Positions 55,897 through 64,000 of a stretch of DNA of 64,000 nt are shown here, piece after piece. Within the stretch, counting starts at the first letter, position 1. Each line of letters opens with the position of its first letter. Below the pieces are notes generated by a model. It was not told where the DNA came from. It ran no database searches and saw only the letters and a program-made list of their open reading frames with translations. This DNA is from Rhizobium sullae (GTDB lineage Bacteria; Pseudomonadota; Alphaproteobacteria; Rhizobiales; Rhizobiaceae), in contig NZ_FWER01000009.1 in NCBI RefSeq assembly GCF_900169785.1, positions 212,400-276,399 on the forward strand. The letters run 5' to 3'. The position numbers and the translations under genes are program-made.

Positions 55897-56745
55897 ATGG
55901 TAGAAAATCATGGGCAGATTTCAGGCGGCCTCAATCGCCGGGACGCGTTGAAAAGCACGGGCGCGGTGCTGGCCGCATCGATGACCGGGATGGCGACGCC
56001 GACCGCGGCGCAGGGGCGGCAGACGGCTTTCTCGGCCATCCCCGAGCTACCGATTGGCCCCCGATTGCGAGGCGTCCAACATTTCGGCCTCACGGTCCAG
56101 GACATGGAACGGGCCTTCACCTTCTATACCGAGGTTCTCGGCGGCACCGAGGTGATGCGGGACGGCGATTTTCAGGGTGAGCGTATTCACAATACGCTGC
56201 TGACCGGTCAGGAAATCGAAGCGCGCGCACGCGGTGTCAATCCGCGCACGATGGGAATTCCCGACCTTCGCGGCGGCGCGCAGCGGCTCGACGTGCGCTT
56301 CATCCAATTCGACAATGTCGTGATCGAGCTTCTGCAATATCGCGACGCCGACCAGGCAATGGGTGGTCCGCGAGCATTCGCCGAGCCGCTCGATCATATG
56401 AGCCCTGCCTTTCCGCGGATGATGCACATCTGCTTTCACATTCGCGACGATGTCGATTTCAACCAGTTCATCGCCGACCTCGAAGCGGAATCGGCGCGGC
56501 GCGGCATGACGCATGTCCGCGCGAACCGCGTCGTGACCGTGACGAGCGAGGCGGAACGCAGCGCAGCCCCGCTCGACGCCAATTCCAACCCGATCACGGA
56601 GGGCAAGTCGGATGGGTGGCGGCTGATCTACTGCACCGGCTCGGAAGGCGAGCAGCTCGAGTTCGTGCAGGCGCTGGGTCCGGTCAAGCAAACCTTCGAC
56701 GGTGCGCTGGAAGCGCGGCGTAAAATGGTGGCCGCATCGCGCTGA
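55897..56745 (+). CDS. Exported VOC family protein with Tat-type signal
   Basis: A 282-residue protein with NRRDALKSTGAVLAAS near residue 13, a twin-arginine-like signal ending about PTAAQG, then a VOC fold (GVQHFGLTVQDMERAFTFYTEV ... VVIELLQYRD; MMHICFHIRDDVDFNQF). Function unknown; dioxygenases and glyoxalases share the fold. It begins a short group with a carotenoid-oxygenase remnant and a monooxygenase-fold protein, all on the plus strand. Confidence 0.8.
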   Translation: MVENHGQISGGLNRRDALKSTGAVLAASMTGMATPTAAQGRQTAFSAIPELPIGPRLRGVQHFGLTVQDMERAFTFYTEVLGGTEVMRDGDFQGERIHNTLLTGQEIEARARGVNPRTMGIPDLRGGAQRLDVRFIQFDNVVIELLQYRDADQAMGGPRAFAEPLDHMSPAFPRMMHICFHIRDDVDFNQFIADLEAESARRGMTHVRANRVVTVTSEAERSAAPLDANSNPITEGKSDGWRLIYCTGSEGEQLEFVQALGPVKQTFDGALEARRKMVAASR

Positions 56746-56759
56746 GCGGAGTGCAGGCA

Positions 56760-56944
56760 ATGAACGACGTTGCCGCCACCGCGACGTTACCCGCCAACCC
56801 CTTCCTCACCGGCGTGTATACACCGATGAAGGCCGAACTCACGATCGAGGAAATGGCGGCGAGCGGCGAGATTCCTTCGGCACTCGAGGGCGCTATCTGC
56901 GCCTCGGTCCGAACCCCATGGCGCAGCTCCAGCGTGAGACCTAA
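56760..56944 (+). pseudogene. N-terminal remnant of a carotenoid/lignostilbene cleavage oxygenase
   Basis: ATG at 56760 opens a frame with PFLTGVYTPMKAELTIEEM and GEIPSALEG, the start of carotenoid oxygenases. After EG the family sequence RYLRLGPNPMAQL continues in another frame and stops at 56942-56944. About 420 residues of the usual enzyme, including all iron-binding histidines, are missing. Confidence 0.75.
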
Positions 56945-56981
56945 GTGCGACGAGCGAGCAAGCGAAGGAAGGAGATAAGTA

Positions 56982-57407
56982 ATGCCACGGAGATTCCTGT
57001 ACCACATCACGCCGGCGGCGCTGATCGCGGCCGCTTTTGCAGCGAACTCGGCGATCGCCCGTGACGCCGGCGGCCTGCGCTACGCCGATATGCCCGCCGA
57101 CGCTTATGCCGTCGTCGCGCAGGTTCGCGCCAAGCCCGGCAAGGAGGATGCGCTGCGCGCCATCACGCTATCGCTCGTGCCGCAGGTCCGCGCCGAACCG
57201 AATAACTTGCTCTACTTCCTTCAGGAGAGCCGCGAGGCGCCCGGACATTTCATCTTCTATGAGATCTTCGCCAGCCAAGCCGATTTCGAAGCGCATAACC
57301 AGACGCCGCACGTGCAGTCTTGGTTCGCGCGCCTGCCCGAGCTTGCCGATGGCGGGGTCACCGTGATCCGTATGGGTATCCTCAACAACGCGGCGACCGG
57401 CCGCTGA
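56982..57407 (+). CDS. Exported antibiotic-biosynthesis-monooxygenase (ABM) fold protein
   Basis: A 141-residue protein with a signal peptide (cleavage near SAIAR) followed by an ABM ferredoxin-like domain: YAVVAQVRAKPGKEDALRAI, HFIFYEIFASQADFEAHNQTPH, and QSWFARLPEL. Such proteins are often quinol monooxygenases, and periplasmic forms are known. AAGGAGATAAGT precedes the ATG. It follows the oxygenase remnant. Confidence 0.82.
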   Translation: MPRRFLYHITPAALIAAAFAANSAIARDAGGLRYADMPADAYAVVAQVRAKPGKEDALRAITLSLVPQVRAEPNNLLYFLQESREAPGHFIFYEIFASQADFEAHNQTPHVQSWFARLPELADGGVTVIRMGILNNAATGR

Positions 57408-58273
57408 TTGCCCAGCCGAAAGATCGCGTCGGCTACCACGCTGCGGACGGTGCCGTTCCCAAAGTTAGCGGGATCGACGTAAAGGTCACTTCGGCGGAAA
57501 CGGGCGACCGCCCCTTCGTGCTCGTTACCGATAAGCGCCGTGCCGCAACGGTTAACTGCGGCAACGACTAAGTGATCCGCTATTTTCCATCTTCGAACCG
57601 AGCGAGGTCGGGCGGAGGGTGCGCGTTTCTCTCGCCGGTCTCTGAAGCGCCCACCCTGCGCCCTGGCGCCGACGAGGCCCGATCCTCACAATCGGCACGC
57701 AGGAGAGCACGGTTGTGCGCACCGACGCGAACGGCAGCTTTTAGGACCGGCTTTTAGAACGCTCGATGACCATTATGGGGGCGCGTTCCGGACGTCACCA
57801 CTCGAATAGCAGACTGACCGCTTCCAGAAAAGAAAGTGGGTGGCGTGAACGGCCGGTATGACGGCGCTCTGCTGACGGGCAGTTCGACGGCTGAACCGGG
57901 GCTGAGTGCGGGCGGTCGGCTTTTGGTGCCCGAGAAGCGATAGCAAGGCTGGAGCGAATGCGTGAGATTCGACCCAAAGTTGCCGTGGGGTCTTGGCAGC
58001 GGCTAGCGCGAAGTTACCCTCCTGTTATCAAGATCACTGAAGCGGCGCAGAGAGGTTTCGCTTTTTCCGTCCCGAACGTCCGCATGGTTGAGGAATTGGC
58101 ATTTCACATTTGCAACTGGAGCCTGCACAGACCGAAATCTGTCTGAGTTGAGTCGCGCCCAATCAAGCATTTCATTGTCCGCCCAAGCGCGAAAATGATG
58201 ACTCTTTTCAGCTCATTCGAACGTCCTTGTCGCGACTGCCTTTGCGCGGTTTGAATCGAATGAGGAAAAGAAC
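57408..58273. other. Gene-poor accessory stretch
   Basis: About 865 bases without a gene I can support. A plus-strand frame ending at 57571 (AQPKDRVGYHAADGA ... TVNCGND) has coding-like composition and may be the tail of a lost gene, but I cannot name it. The rest looks like decayed sequence; GAGGAAAAG near 58262 is the ribosome site of the next gene. Confidence 0.4.
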
Positions 58274-59017
58274 ATGGATTTGGATGGAAAACGAATAGTT
58301 GTCGTCGGTGGTAGCCGCGGGTTGGGCTTCGGAATGGCCGAGGCGTTTGTAGCGCGCGCAGCTAAAGTGACCGTCGTCGCTCGCGACGTGACGACTTTGC
58401 AAGCGCTGGGCGAGCAACTAGCCGTCGCGACTGTGTCTGCTGACGCGACCAATGCTGACGCCGCGAAGAGGATCATGTCAGAGACACGACCTGATGTCGT
58501 CATCATGAATGCCGGCGCGGAACCGCCCATGGAACGTATCGACCGTGTTGACTGGGAGGCGTTCACGACCAACTGGAACGTCGATGTGAAGGCCGCCCTG
58601 CATTGGGTCCAGGCCGCTCTGACGTTACCGATGGCGTCGGGCGGGCTGGTCGTTCTCGTTTCCAGCGGAGCCGCGGTGCAGGGCTCGCCGCTATCTGGAG
58701 GCTATGCAGGAGCAAAACGGGCACAGTGGTTCATTGCAAAATATGCTGAGGGCTTGTCGACCCAGCTCGGCCTGGGCTTGCGTTTCCGGGTCATTGTTCC
58801 CCGGCAGATGTTCGCAGGAACCGGCGTGGGCAACGCCGGAATTTCCGGCTATGCTGCGGCGGCGGGCCGGACATTCGCCGAACAGGCCGCTACCTGGCCG
58901 GACATGACAGCGCGTGGCTTTGGCGATATGGTAGCCGAACTGATCGGCAAGACGGCGCTGGAAGAGGCTATGATCTACGCCGTGCGTGGAGATACGGGCG
59001 TGACGGTCATCGAATGA
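58274..59017 (+). CDS. SDR family oxidoreductase
   Basis: A 247-residue short-chain dehydrogenase with VVGGSRGLGFGMAEAF as cofactor motif and the active-site pair in GGYAGAKRAQW. It lacks the usual Ser-rich YxxxK context only slightly and should be active. Substrate unknown. It overlaps the sigma factor gene by ATGA, so the two are expressed together. Confidence 0.88.
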   Translation: MDLDGKRIVVVGGSRGLGFGMAEAFVARAAKVTVVARDVTTLQALGEQLAVATVSADATNADAAKRIMSETRPDVVIMNAGAEPPMERIDRVDWEAFTTNWNVDVKAALHWVQAALTLPMASGGLVVLVSSGAAVQGSPLSGGYAGAKRAQWFIAKYAEGLSTQLGLGLRFRVIVPRQMFAGTGVGNAGISGYAAAAGRTFAEQAATWPDMTARGFGDMVAELIGKTALEEAMIYAVRGDTGVTVIE

Positions 59018-59931
59018 TGGATGAAGCTCCCCTCGAAGCAGAAGCGAAGAACACACTGTACGCGGCGCTGGCCAAGGAGGCGGATGCGGTTCGCCCGGAA
59101 CTGCATCGCTATGCCGCCCGATTGGTCGGCTCGGTGATCGACGGCGAGGACTTGATACAGGACGCGTTAGTCAGTGCGTTCGCGATGGTCGGCTCGATCT
59201 CGTCCGGCACGCCGCTGCGACCCTGGCTGTTTCGCATTGTTCACAATCGCGCCATTGATGCGCTGCGCCAGCGAAGTACCCGTCGGTCGGAGCCGCTGGA
59301 GACGGCCTTTGATCTAGCTGATGTCAGTGCTGTTGATCCAGAGGATGCACTGATTCGGCAGGACACGGTGCGGATCGCCTTGGCTCACTTTGCTAAATTG
59401 CCGGTGCCGCAGCGTAGCGCGGTGATCCTGAAGGATGTGCTGGGAGAGTCCATCGCAGACATCGCCGCGCTATTGGGCCTGAGTATCGATGCTGTCAAAG
59501 CCCATCTTTCACGTGGTCGGGCAGGATTGCGATCCATCTCCGAGTCAGAGTCCGAAGTTCCGCTGCCCCCAAGTGCCGAGGTTCTGAATTTCGCAGCGCT
59601 CTTCAACGCGAGGGATTGGACGGCCTTGCGCAAGCTGCTTGCCGAGGATGTTCGGCTTCGTCAGGCACGACGGCCGCAGGTCTCCGGTGCGGCGAACGTT
59701 GGCCGATTCTTTTCCTATTATGCGGACTATCCGCGGGTTTGGATCGAACCGGCTTGTCTGGAGGGCAGGGAAATACTGCTGGCCTCGGCTGCGCCGTCCG
59801 GTGCTCCTGCTTACTTCATGGTGCTTGAATGGAGGGACCAAAAGATAATACTGATCCGCGACCATCGATATGCGACCTACGTCATGGAGGGCGCGGCTGT
59901 GACGCGGGCCGCATCGCAACACGAACATTAG
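59014..59931 (+). CDS. ECF-type sigma factor with C-terminal NTF2/SnoaL-like domain
   Basis: A 305-residue sigma-70 family protein. Region 2 is at about residues 20-90 (DGEDLIQDALVSAF, RIVHNRAIDALRQRS), region 4 near 130-175 (ESIADIAALLGLSIDAVKAHLSRGR), and the last 110 residues resemble a SnoaL/NTF2 domain (LNFAALFNARDWTALRKLLAEDV). This layout is that of the SigJ/ECF41 group, in which the fused domain controls activity in place of an anti-sigma factor and an oxidoreductase is usually adjacent. The upstream SDR fits. Confidence 0.87.
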   Translation: MMDEAPLEAEAKNTLYAALAKEADAVRPELHRYAARLVGSVIDGEDLIQDALVSAFAMVGSISSGTPLRPWLFRIVHNRAIDALRQRSTRRSEPLETAFDLADVSAVDPEDALIRQDTVRIALAHFAKLPVPQRSAVILKDVLGESIADIAALLGLSIDAVKAHLSRGRAGLRSISESESEVPLPPSAEVLNFAALFNARDWTALRKLLAEDVRLRQARRPQVSGAANVGRFFSYYADYPRVWIEPACLEGREILLASAAPSGAPAYFMVLEWRDQKIILIRDHRYATYVMEGAAVTRAASQHEH

Positions 59932-60177
59932 GCCTGGCGCTCTCACGGCTCGTGTTGGCGTACAGATGTCGTCGCGTCAAACAAATGCGATGGCCGCTTT
60001 CGGTCCGAGGCAACAACTGCCTCTACGACCGACAAGCGGGCGCGTTGCCGCCCGGCCGTTGCCTACCTTATTGCGGTCATTAGCCTTCCGCTCCGACAAG
60101 GAAAGCTTCTGTACCGAAGCTACCGCTCGAAATGAACATTCAAGGCCACACCGGGGCTTCCCCGGTCCGGACTGCGT
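59932..60177. other. Intergenic region after the sigma factor
   Basis: About 245 bases with no recognisable gene or hairpin. It separates the convergent sigma-factor and HEPN-like genes. Confidence 0.4.
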
Positions 60178-60690
60178 TCAGGATGGCCAAATCGGCGTCA
60201 CCCGCTCAATGCGATATCTCTTCTCGAACTCACAGAGCACCATTTCGAGCGTTGCCTCAAAAGCACCCTGGTCGAACATCATCGATTTATTTGCCTCGTG
60301 AAGGTAGCGCCAGTCGGTGAATGCATCTTGGTGCTGATACAGAATGTGACGAATGCTGTGGTCGATGAAGAAACCGTTGGGATGATACGGGGCCACTGAC
60401 CTTCTGAACTCCGCGTCGAGTTTCTCTTGGCTTTCGGGCTTTAGGCTATCAAACAGTTTTATTAGGTTGTGCGATTTGACAACTTTTGGATCGTCGTAGT
60501 CGAAAACGAACCACGCTTTCAATGCCAACTCCATGGAAAGCGCCAAAAGCATCGGTTCAACACCGACGTGTTCGCTTTCGCGGAGGTCTGCATGCTTTCC
60601 GAATTCTGGGCCTGGAAAGCTCTGAGTTTTTCGAAAAATCGCCTTTGCGGCTTCCCCGATTCTAATGGCCGTCGATAGGCGTGCACTCAT
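60178..60690 (-). CDS. Orphan HEPN-like hypothetical protein
   Basis: A 170-residue, mostly helical protein starting MSARLSTAIRIGEAAKAIF, with ALSMELALKAWFVF and SHNLIKLFDSLKPESQEKL, a pattern seen in HEPN-type helical proteins that bind or cut RNA. The RxxxxH nuclease motif is not clear. A start at 60747 would add 19 residues. No nucleotidyltransferase (MNT) partner is next to it. Lower G+C than the neighbours suggests transfer. Confidence 0.6.
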   Translation of the reverse strand: MSARLSTAIRIGEAAKAIFRKTQSFPGPEFGKHADLRESEHVGVEPMLLALSMELALKAWFVFDYDDPKVVKSHNLIKLFDSLKPESQEKLDAEFRRSVAPYHPNGFFIDHSIRHILYQHQDAFTDWRYLHEANKSMMFDQGAFEATLEMVLCEFEKRYRIERVTPIWPS

Positions 60691-60747
60691 TAGAGGTCCA
60701 TTTGATTGATGTAGACTGGTTTTGGAACTTGAGCTGAGACATTGCAA

Positions 60748-61240
60748 GAACGCTATCGCTTGGGCCAGGTGGCACGGAGTTACAACTTAACGACAACAAG
60801 GTGGAGCTGAGTTCACCGCCGGGGCCCGTTTTCCCCCTCTTTGGCGCACGAATCCCATCTCGCTGCGCCCCTTATTTTCTGAGGTGAGCCAAGGACTATC
60901 CCGGCGCATCAATGCTTTGGCGAAAGCCTGAGCTCCTTTCGCCTTCGCGCAAGAAGGCCATGGCGGCAAGTTAACAGGCGCGATTGACGCGAGCCGGAGG
61001 GTTAACCCGCTCACAAGCTGCAATCTGTGAAAACCCTGTTTCGGTCCGACGCACCCGACTATTTCCGCCACTGAAACGTCAAATAATCTCTGCATCGCCA
61101 GGCTCTGGGTGCTACCGTATATTTGTGCCCTTCCATTCAGGGGTCAAGTCCGCCGCGCGGTTCCGCCTCATTCGGGAACGGGATGGCTTTGCCGGAAGAG
61201 GTTCTGGACATTCGACGGACCTACGTTTGGACATGTTGTC
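60748..61240. other. Intergenic stretch
   Basis: About 490 bases without a supported gene. Plus-strand frames run in from 61109 toward the hydrolase but have no ribosome site or family similarity before 61241. Confidence 0.35.
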
Positions 61241-62065
61241 GTGAGCGTCACCAAACTCGTGCTGATCTTGCCGCTGATGGCGGCCTTCGCGTATGTGTTG
61301 CTTGTCGGCCTGATGTATCTTTCACAGCGCGCCCTCCTCTATCCGGGCGCCAGCCCTACACTTGCTCCAGAGCACGCGCGCTGGGGCGAGAGCATCTTTA
61401 TCAGGACGCCCGACGGAGAGACCCTTCACGGACTCTACCGCCGGGGCGAGTCCGGCAAGCCGTCAGTGCTCTTCTTTCTCGGAAATGCGGATCGGGCCAG
61501 CAACTACGGCTTCCTCGCCCAGGCGTTGGCGGCGCGGGGCATTGGCCTGCTGGCGATTTCCTATCGCGGCTATCCGGGATCGACCGGCTCGCCGAGCGAG
61601 GACGGGCTTCTGACCGACGGCATCGCCGCGTTCGATTGGCTTTTTATACGCACTGAAGGCCAGATCGTTGTGCTGGGCCAGTCTCTGGGCAGCGGCGTCG
61701 CCATCAACACGGCGGCACAAAGGCCGGCTGCGGCCGTCATCCTGGTGTCCGCCTACCTGTCGGTCCTGTCGCTCGCACAGACGTACTACCCGTTCGTTCC
61801 GGTTGCGCTTCTTGTCAAGGATCCCTTCCGCTCGGACCTCAGAATAGCGAAGCTGAGGCAACCGAAGCTGTTCATCCACGGCCGGCGCGACGATATCATC
61901 CCGCTGTCTTCGGGCGAAGCGCTATATTGCATCGCTCCCGAGCCAAAGCAGATGCGGATCTATGACGGCTCTGGTCACAATGATATTTGGTACGACGACA
62001 CGATTGGCCAGGTCATCCGCTTCGTGGAGGCGCTGAAAAGAGACATCACCAGAGCCGCCCCATGA
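61241..62065 (+). CDS. Membrane-anchored alpha/beta hydrolase
   Basis: A 274-residue hydrolase with one N-terminal membrane segment (LVLILPLMAAFAYVLLVGLMY). The nucleophile elbow GQSLGSG, Asp in HGRRDDIIP and His in GSGHNDIW form a triad as in BEM46-like hydrolases. The GTG at 61241 starts just before the membrane segment; an upstream ATG at 61109 would add 44 unlikely residues. Substrate unknown. Confidence 0.82.
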   Translation: MSVTKLVLILPLMAAFAYVLLVGLMYLSQRALLYPGASPTLAPEHARWGESIFIRTPDGETLHGLYRRGESGKPSVLFFLGNADRASNYGFLAQALAARGIGLLAISYRGYPGSTGSPSEDGLLTDGIAAFDWLFIRTEGQIVVLGQSLGSGVAINTAAQRPAAAVILVSAYLSVLSLAQTYYPFVPVALLVKDPFRSDLRIAKLRQPKLFIHGRRDDIIPLSSGEALYCIAPEPKQMRIYDGSGHNDIWYDDTIGQVIRFVEALKRDITRAAP

Positions 62066-62113
62066 TTGCTTTAGCTGCCATTTCGGCGTTGTGTCTAGCT
62101 CAGCCCGCCGAGA

Positions 62114-62430
62114 TCATTTGTTCTTGAAGCGGGCCGCTTCTTCGGACCCGCCCGTTACATCACCGGCACCATAGGAATGTGCGCCGGCGTCGGCGAGCCG
62201 TCCTCCGTCGACGATCAGGTATTCCTCGAGAATGGGCCGCCCTTCGAACCAGCATTCGAGAATCTCCCGCGTTCCGGCCGCGCACCGCGCGTGCGCGGAC
62301 AACGAGGTTCCGGAAATGTGCGGCGTCATCCCGTGATGGGGCATGGTCCGCCGCGGATGTTCTTGCGGCGACGGTTGCGGAAACTAGACATCCCCCGCAT
62401 AACCGGCCAGTCGCGAGGCTCCGGCTCAAG
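62114..62430 (-). pseudogene. C-terminal remnant of NAD-dependent formate dehydrogenase
   Basis: On the minus strand RLAGYAGDV is followed by a TAG where the family has Trp, then FPQPSPQEHP, RRTMPHHGMTPHISGTSLSA, ILECWFEGRPI, and LADAGAHSYGAGDVTGGSEEAARFK to the stop at 62114. This is the unmistakable end of the D-2-hydroxyacid-type formate dehydrogenase. The first 250 or so residues are absent, and the next gene abuts. Confidence 0.82.
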
Positions 62431-63391
62431 CCTCGTGCTCAATCATATGGACGAGTTCCTCGATGCCGCGGGATTGGATGCCCAGTTCTTCAAGGCCCGG
62501 AAGATCGTTTGCCGCGACATTGTCACGCCGCATGAGATCGACTTGGTTGCGCGTTAGGGACACGGCGGGAAGAAACTCCGCAGCAGTCGCCACTATGCTC
62601 CATACTGCGAATGGCACGGGCACAAGCCTGCTTCGCGCGTTGAGTTGAGTGGCGATCTCCTGGACGAGTTCCCGATACGAATAAATGCGCGGACCGGCGC
62701 ACTCGAAGATCGAAGCATCCGTGGAATACTGTCCTGAGGCCAAGCGGCTCACGGCTTCCGCCACGTCCTCGACATAAACCGGCTGCAACCGAGTGCCGCC
62801 TTCTCCAAACAGCGGATAGATCGGGAGGATGCGCACCAGCCTCGCGATCGTTGTGATGAACGCGTCGTCGGGTCCCGCCATTACAGAGGGACGGACGATC
62901 ACCGCGCCTGGAAACGCCGCCTTCACCACCTCCTCGCCGCGGCCCCGGGCCCGGATGTAATTCGAACGGGATTTCGGATCCGATCCAATGCCCGAAATCT
63001 GGACGAACATCTCGACGCCTGCATCCCGTGAAGCGGTCGCCAGATCGGCCGCGGCTTCTACATGGACACGCTCGAAGGTGTGCTCACCGCGCTCGACATA
63101 AAGGCTGACCGCATTCACAACCGCGCGAGATCCAGCCACGGCAGCGGCGATCGAGGATGAATCGAGTATGTCCGCCTCGATCTCCTGAGATGGCCTCTTA
63201 CCGGACACATTGTCCAACTTATATTTGTGCGGATGGCGCGAGACGGAACGCACATCAACAGCCTTGTCCAGAAGCCTGGTTACGATCCGCCGCCCGAGGA
63301 AGCCCGTTCCGCCGAACACTGTCACAATGTTTTTGCCGGCTAAATCATTTCGACCAGGTTGGTTAGTCATCTTGCTCTCTGAGACCATCAC
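62426..63391 (-). CDS. NAD(P)-binding NDUFA9-like / NmrA-type epimerase-family protein
   Basis: A 321-residue extended SDR: VTVFGGTGFLGRRIVTRLL is the cofactor motif, followed by SGIGSDPKSRSNYIRARGRGEE and IVRPSVMAGPDDAFI, as in the complex I NDUFA9-like group. The Tyr-x3-Lys pair is replaced by Tyr-I-R-A-R, typical of non-catalytic or atypical members. The start could be the second or third Met. Its end overlaps the formate dehydrogenase remnant by a few bases. Confidence 0.85.
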   Translation of the reverse strand: MMVSESKMTNQPGRNDLAGKNIVTVFGGTGFLGRRIVTRLLDKAVDVRSVSRHPHKYKLDNVSGKRPSQEIEADILDSSSIAAAVAGSRAVVNAVSLYVERGEHTFERVHVEAAADLATASRDAGVEMFVQISGIGSDPKSRSNYIRARGRGEEVVKAAFPGAVIVRPSVMAGPDDAFITTIARLVRILPIYPLFGEGGTRLQPVYVEDVAEAVSRLASGQYSTDASIFECAGPRIYSYRELVQEIATQLNARSRLVPVPFAVWSIVATAAEFLPAVSLTRNQVDLMRRDNVAANDLPGLEELGIQSRGIEELVHMIEHEA

Positions 63392-63899
63392 CTAGCGACG
63401 CATCGTCGCATTCTCCGCGTTTACCAGAATACCCGCCTCAGCTCTTGATCCCGCTCGTGGGATGAGAGTTTCTGGTTCCACGAGTCCTCGCTGGCTGCCG
63501 AACCATACGGAAGCATCCCATTCTACGGCCGATCGCAGGCAGGCATTCGAGGTAGAGGCGAGGAAACGTTTCCAATTGGCATCCGTTCCGCGAACGGTCC
63601 CCAATCGCAATCAAAGGGATCGATGCAGGTCGGCTCAGGGTCATGGCGTCACGTGGATGACCGTGCGACAAACGGACCCTTCGGGTTGAGAGGTGACCTT
63701 CGCGGCATCCCCAAGGTCCGGATGCGGCGCATTGCCGCCCGGCAGCATTGGCTCGGTCGGTGGTGTCTCTAACCGCATTTCTGCTAAAGCTGCAAAGCAA
63801 ATCGCCCGCGATGTCACCAACTGCCGAAGTGCGAAGGGCGCAACGGGCTGATGGGCCTCTCGCTCATCAGGCCTCTTGTCTTGAAGGAGGAGCGCTAGG
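63392..63899. other. Intergenic stretch before the methyltransferase
   Basis: About 510 bases with no gene I can support in any frame. GAAGGAGGAG (63883-63892) is the ribosome site of the next gene. Confidence 0.4.
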
Positions 63900-64000
63900 A
63901 TGAGCACCGACCTGGATACCGTGCGGTCCTATGATACGGTCGCGGCGGAGTACGCTGCCGAGGCCGCGGCGATGCCCGAATGGGTCGCGACAGAGATCGA
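63900..64000 (+). CDS. Class I SAM-dependent methyltransferase, N-terminal part (runs off the window)
   Basis: Only 33 codons are visible: MSTDLDTVRSYDTVAAEY, then AAEAAAMPEWVATEI. The opening VRSYDTVAAEYA is typical of the helix that precedes motif I of UbiE/YcgJ-type methyltransferases; motif I itself is beyond the edge. GGAGGAG precedes the ATG. Substrate unknown. Confidence 0.7.
   Translation, partial: MSTDLDTVRSYDTVAAEYAAEAAAMPEWVATEI

Noticed and set aside
57572..57757. Short plus-strand frame in the accessory stretch.
   Set aside because: No recognisable domain, no ribosome site, and atypical codon use; likely decayed sequence.
63438..63800. 120-codon minus-strand frame before the last gene.
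   Set aside because: Low-complexity, Arg-rich translation typical of the non-coding strand of high-G+C DNA; no family match and no ribosome site.

Overview
The window looks like part of the main chromosome of a Rhizobiaceae alphaproteobacterium (Rhizobium or a close relative). Supporting signs are high G+C coding sequence, the housekeeping genes hrcA, rph, rdgB, hemW, dnaA, rpsT, mutM, ubiE, ubiB, coaBC, prfC and dut, many LysR, GntR and Lrp regulators paired with exporters, a promoter of the rhizobial CTTGAC-N17-CTATAT type in front of rpsT, and a RirA-type iron box. No rRNA, tRNA, CRISPR array, prophage or intact insertion sequence was seen.

Layout. 1-4263: hrcA 5' end, rph, a VOC protein, rdgB, hemW and an EamA exporter. 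4476-5360: a GcvA-like LysR regulator. 5439-9563: an iron-siderophore unit (IRO box, TonB-dependent receptor, FhuF-type reductase, periplasmic binding protein). 9560-17847: a saccharopine-dehydrogenase-like enzyme, dnaA, rpsT, enoyl-CoA hydratase, mutM, ubiE and ubiB. 17943-25309: a six-gene operon that I read as an ergothioneine (thiohistidine betaine) degradation pathway. 25325-31557: small regulators, transporters and three decayed genes. 31635-36124: coaBC, a class II amidotransferase, a tiny leader-like transcription unit, and a GntR/MFS pair. 36223-43762: a serine carboxypeptidase, trehalose synthesis (otsB, otsA), choline-sulfate use (regulator, deleted binding-protein remnant, betC) and a GST. 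43875-53981: regulators paired with amino-acid enzymes and exporters, prfC, dut and cysK. 54026-64000: an accessory stretch rich in gene debris (comM, carotenoid oxygenase and formate dehydrogenase remnants), with an AraC/VOC/monooxygenase group, an SDR/sigma-factor pair, an orphan HEPN-like protein, a lipid-type hydrolase and an NDUFA9-like reductase.

Main result. The operon at 17943-25309 encodes a histidine-ammonia-lyase homologue that lacks the Ala-Ser-Gly triad needed for the MIO cofactor, a hydantoinase, an N-carbamoyl-amino-acid hydrolase, a DUF917 (thiohydantoin desulfurase) protein, a TfoX-N domain protein and a urocanase homologue whose active-site ARICW segment reads ARIAW. This set matches step by step the known ergothioneine route: trimethylamine elimination to thiourocanate, hydration to a thiohydantoin, desulfurisation to hydantoin-5-propionate, ring opening to N-carbamoylglutamate, and release of glutamate. 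It would otherwise be misannotated as histidine utilisation. The TfoX-N protein is the part I cannot place in the pathway.

Genome dynamics. The conserved mutM-ubiE-ubiB-coaBC-dut neighbourhood appears to be split twice, by the ergothioneine block and by the trehalose/choline-sulfate block. At least four deletions can be read directly: two divergent genes (LysR and SDR) fused head to head near 29952, a choline-type binding protein reduced to its signal peptide and tail (41374-41494), comM lacking its central part (54026-54640), and a formate dehydrogenase reduced to its C-terminus (62114-62430).
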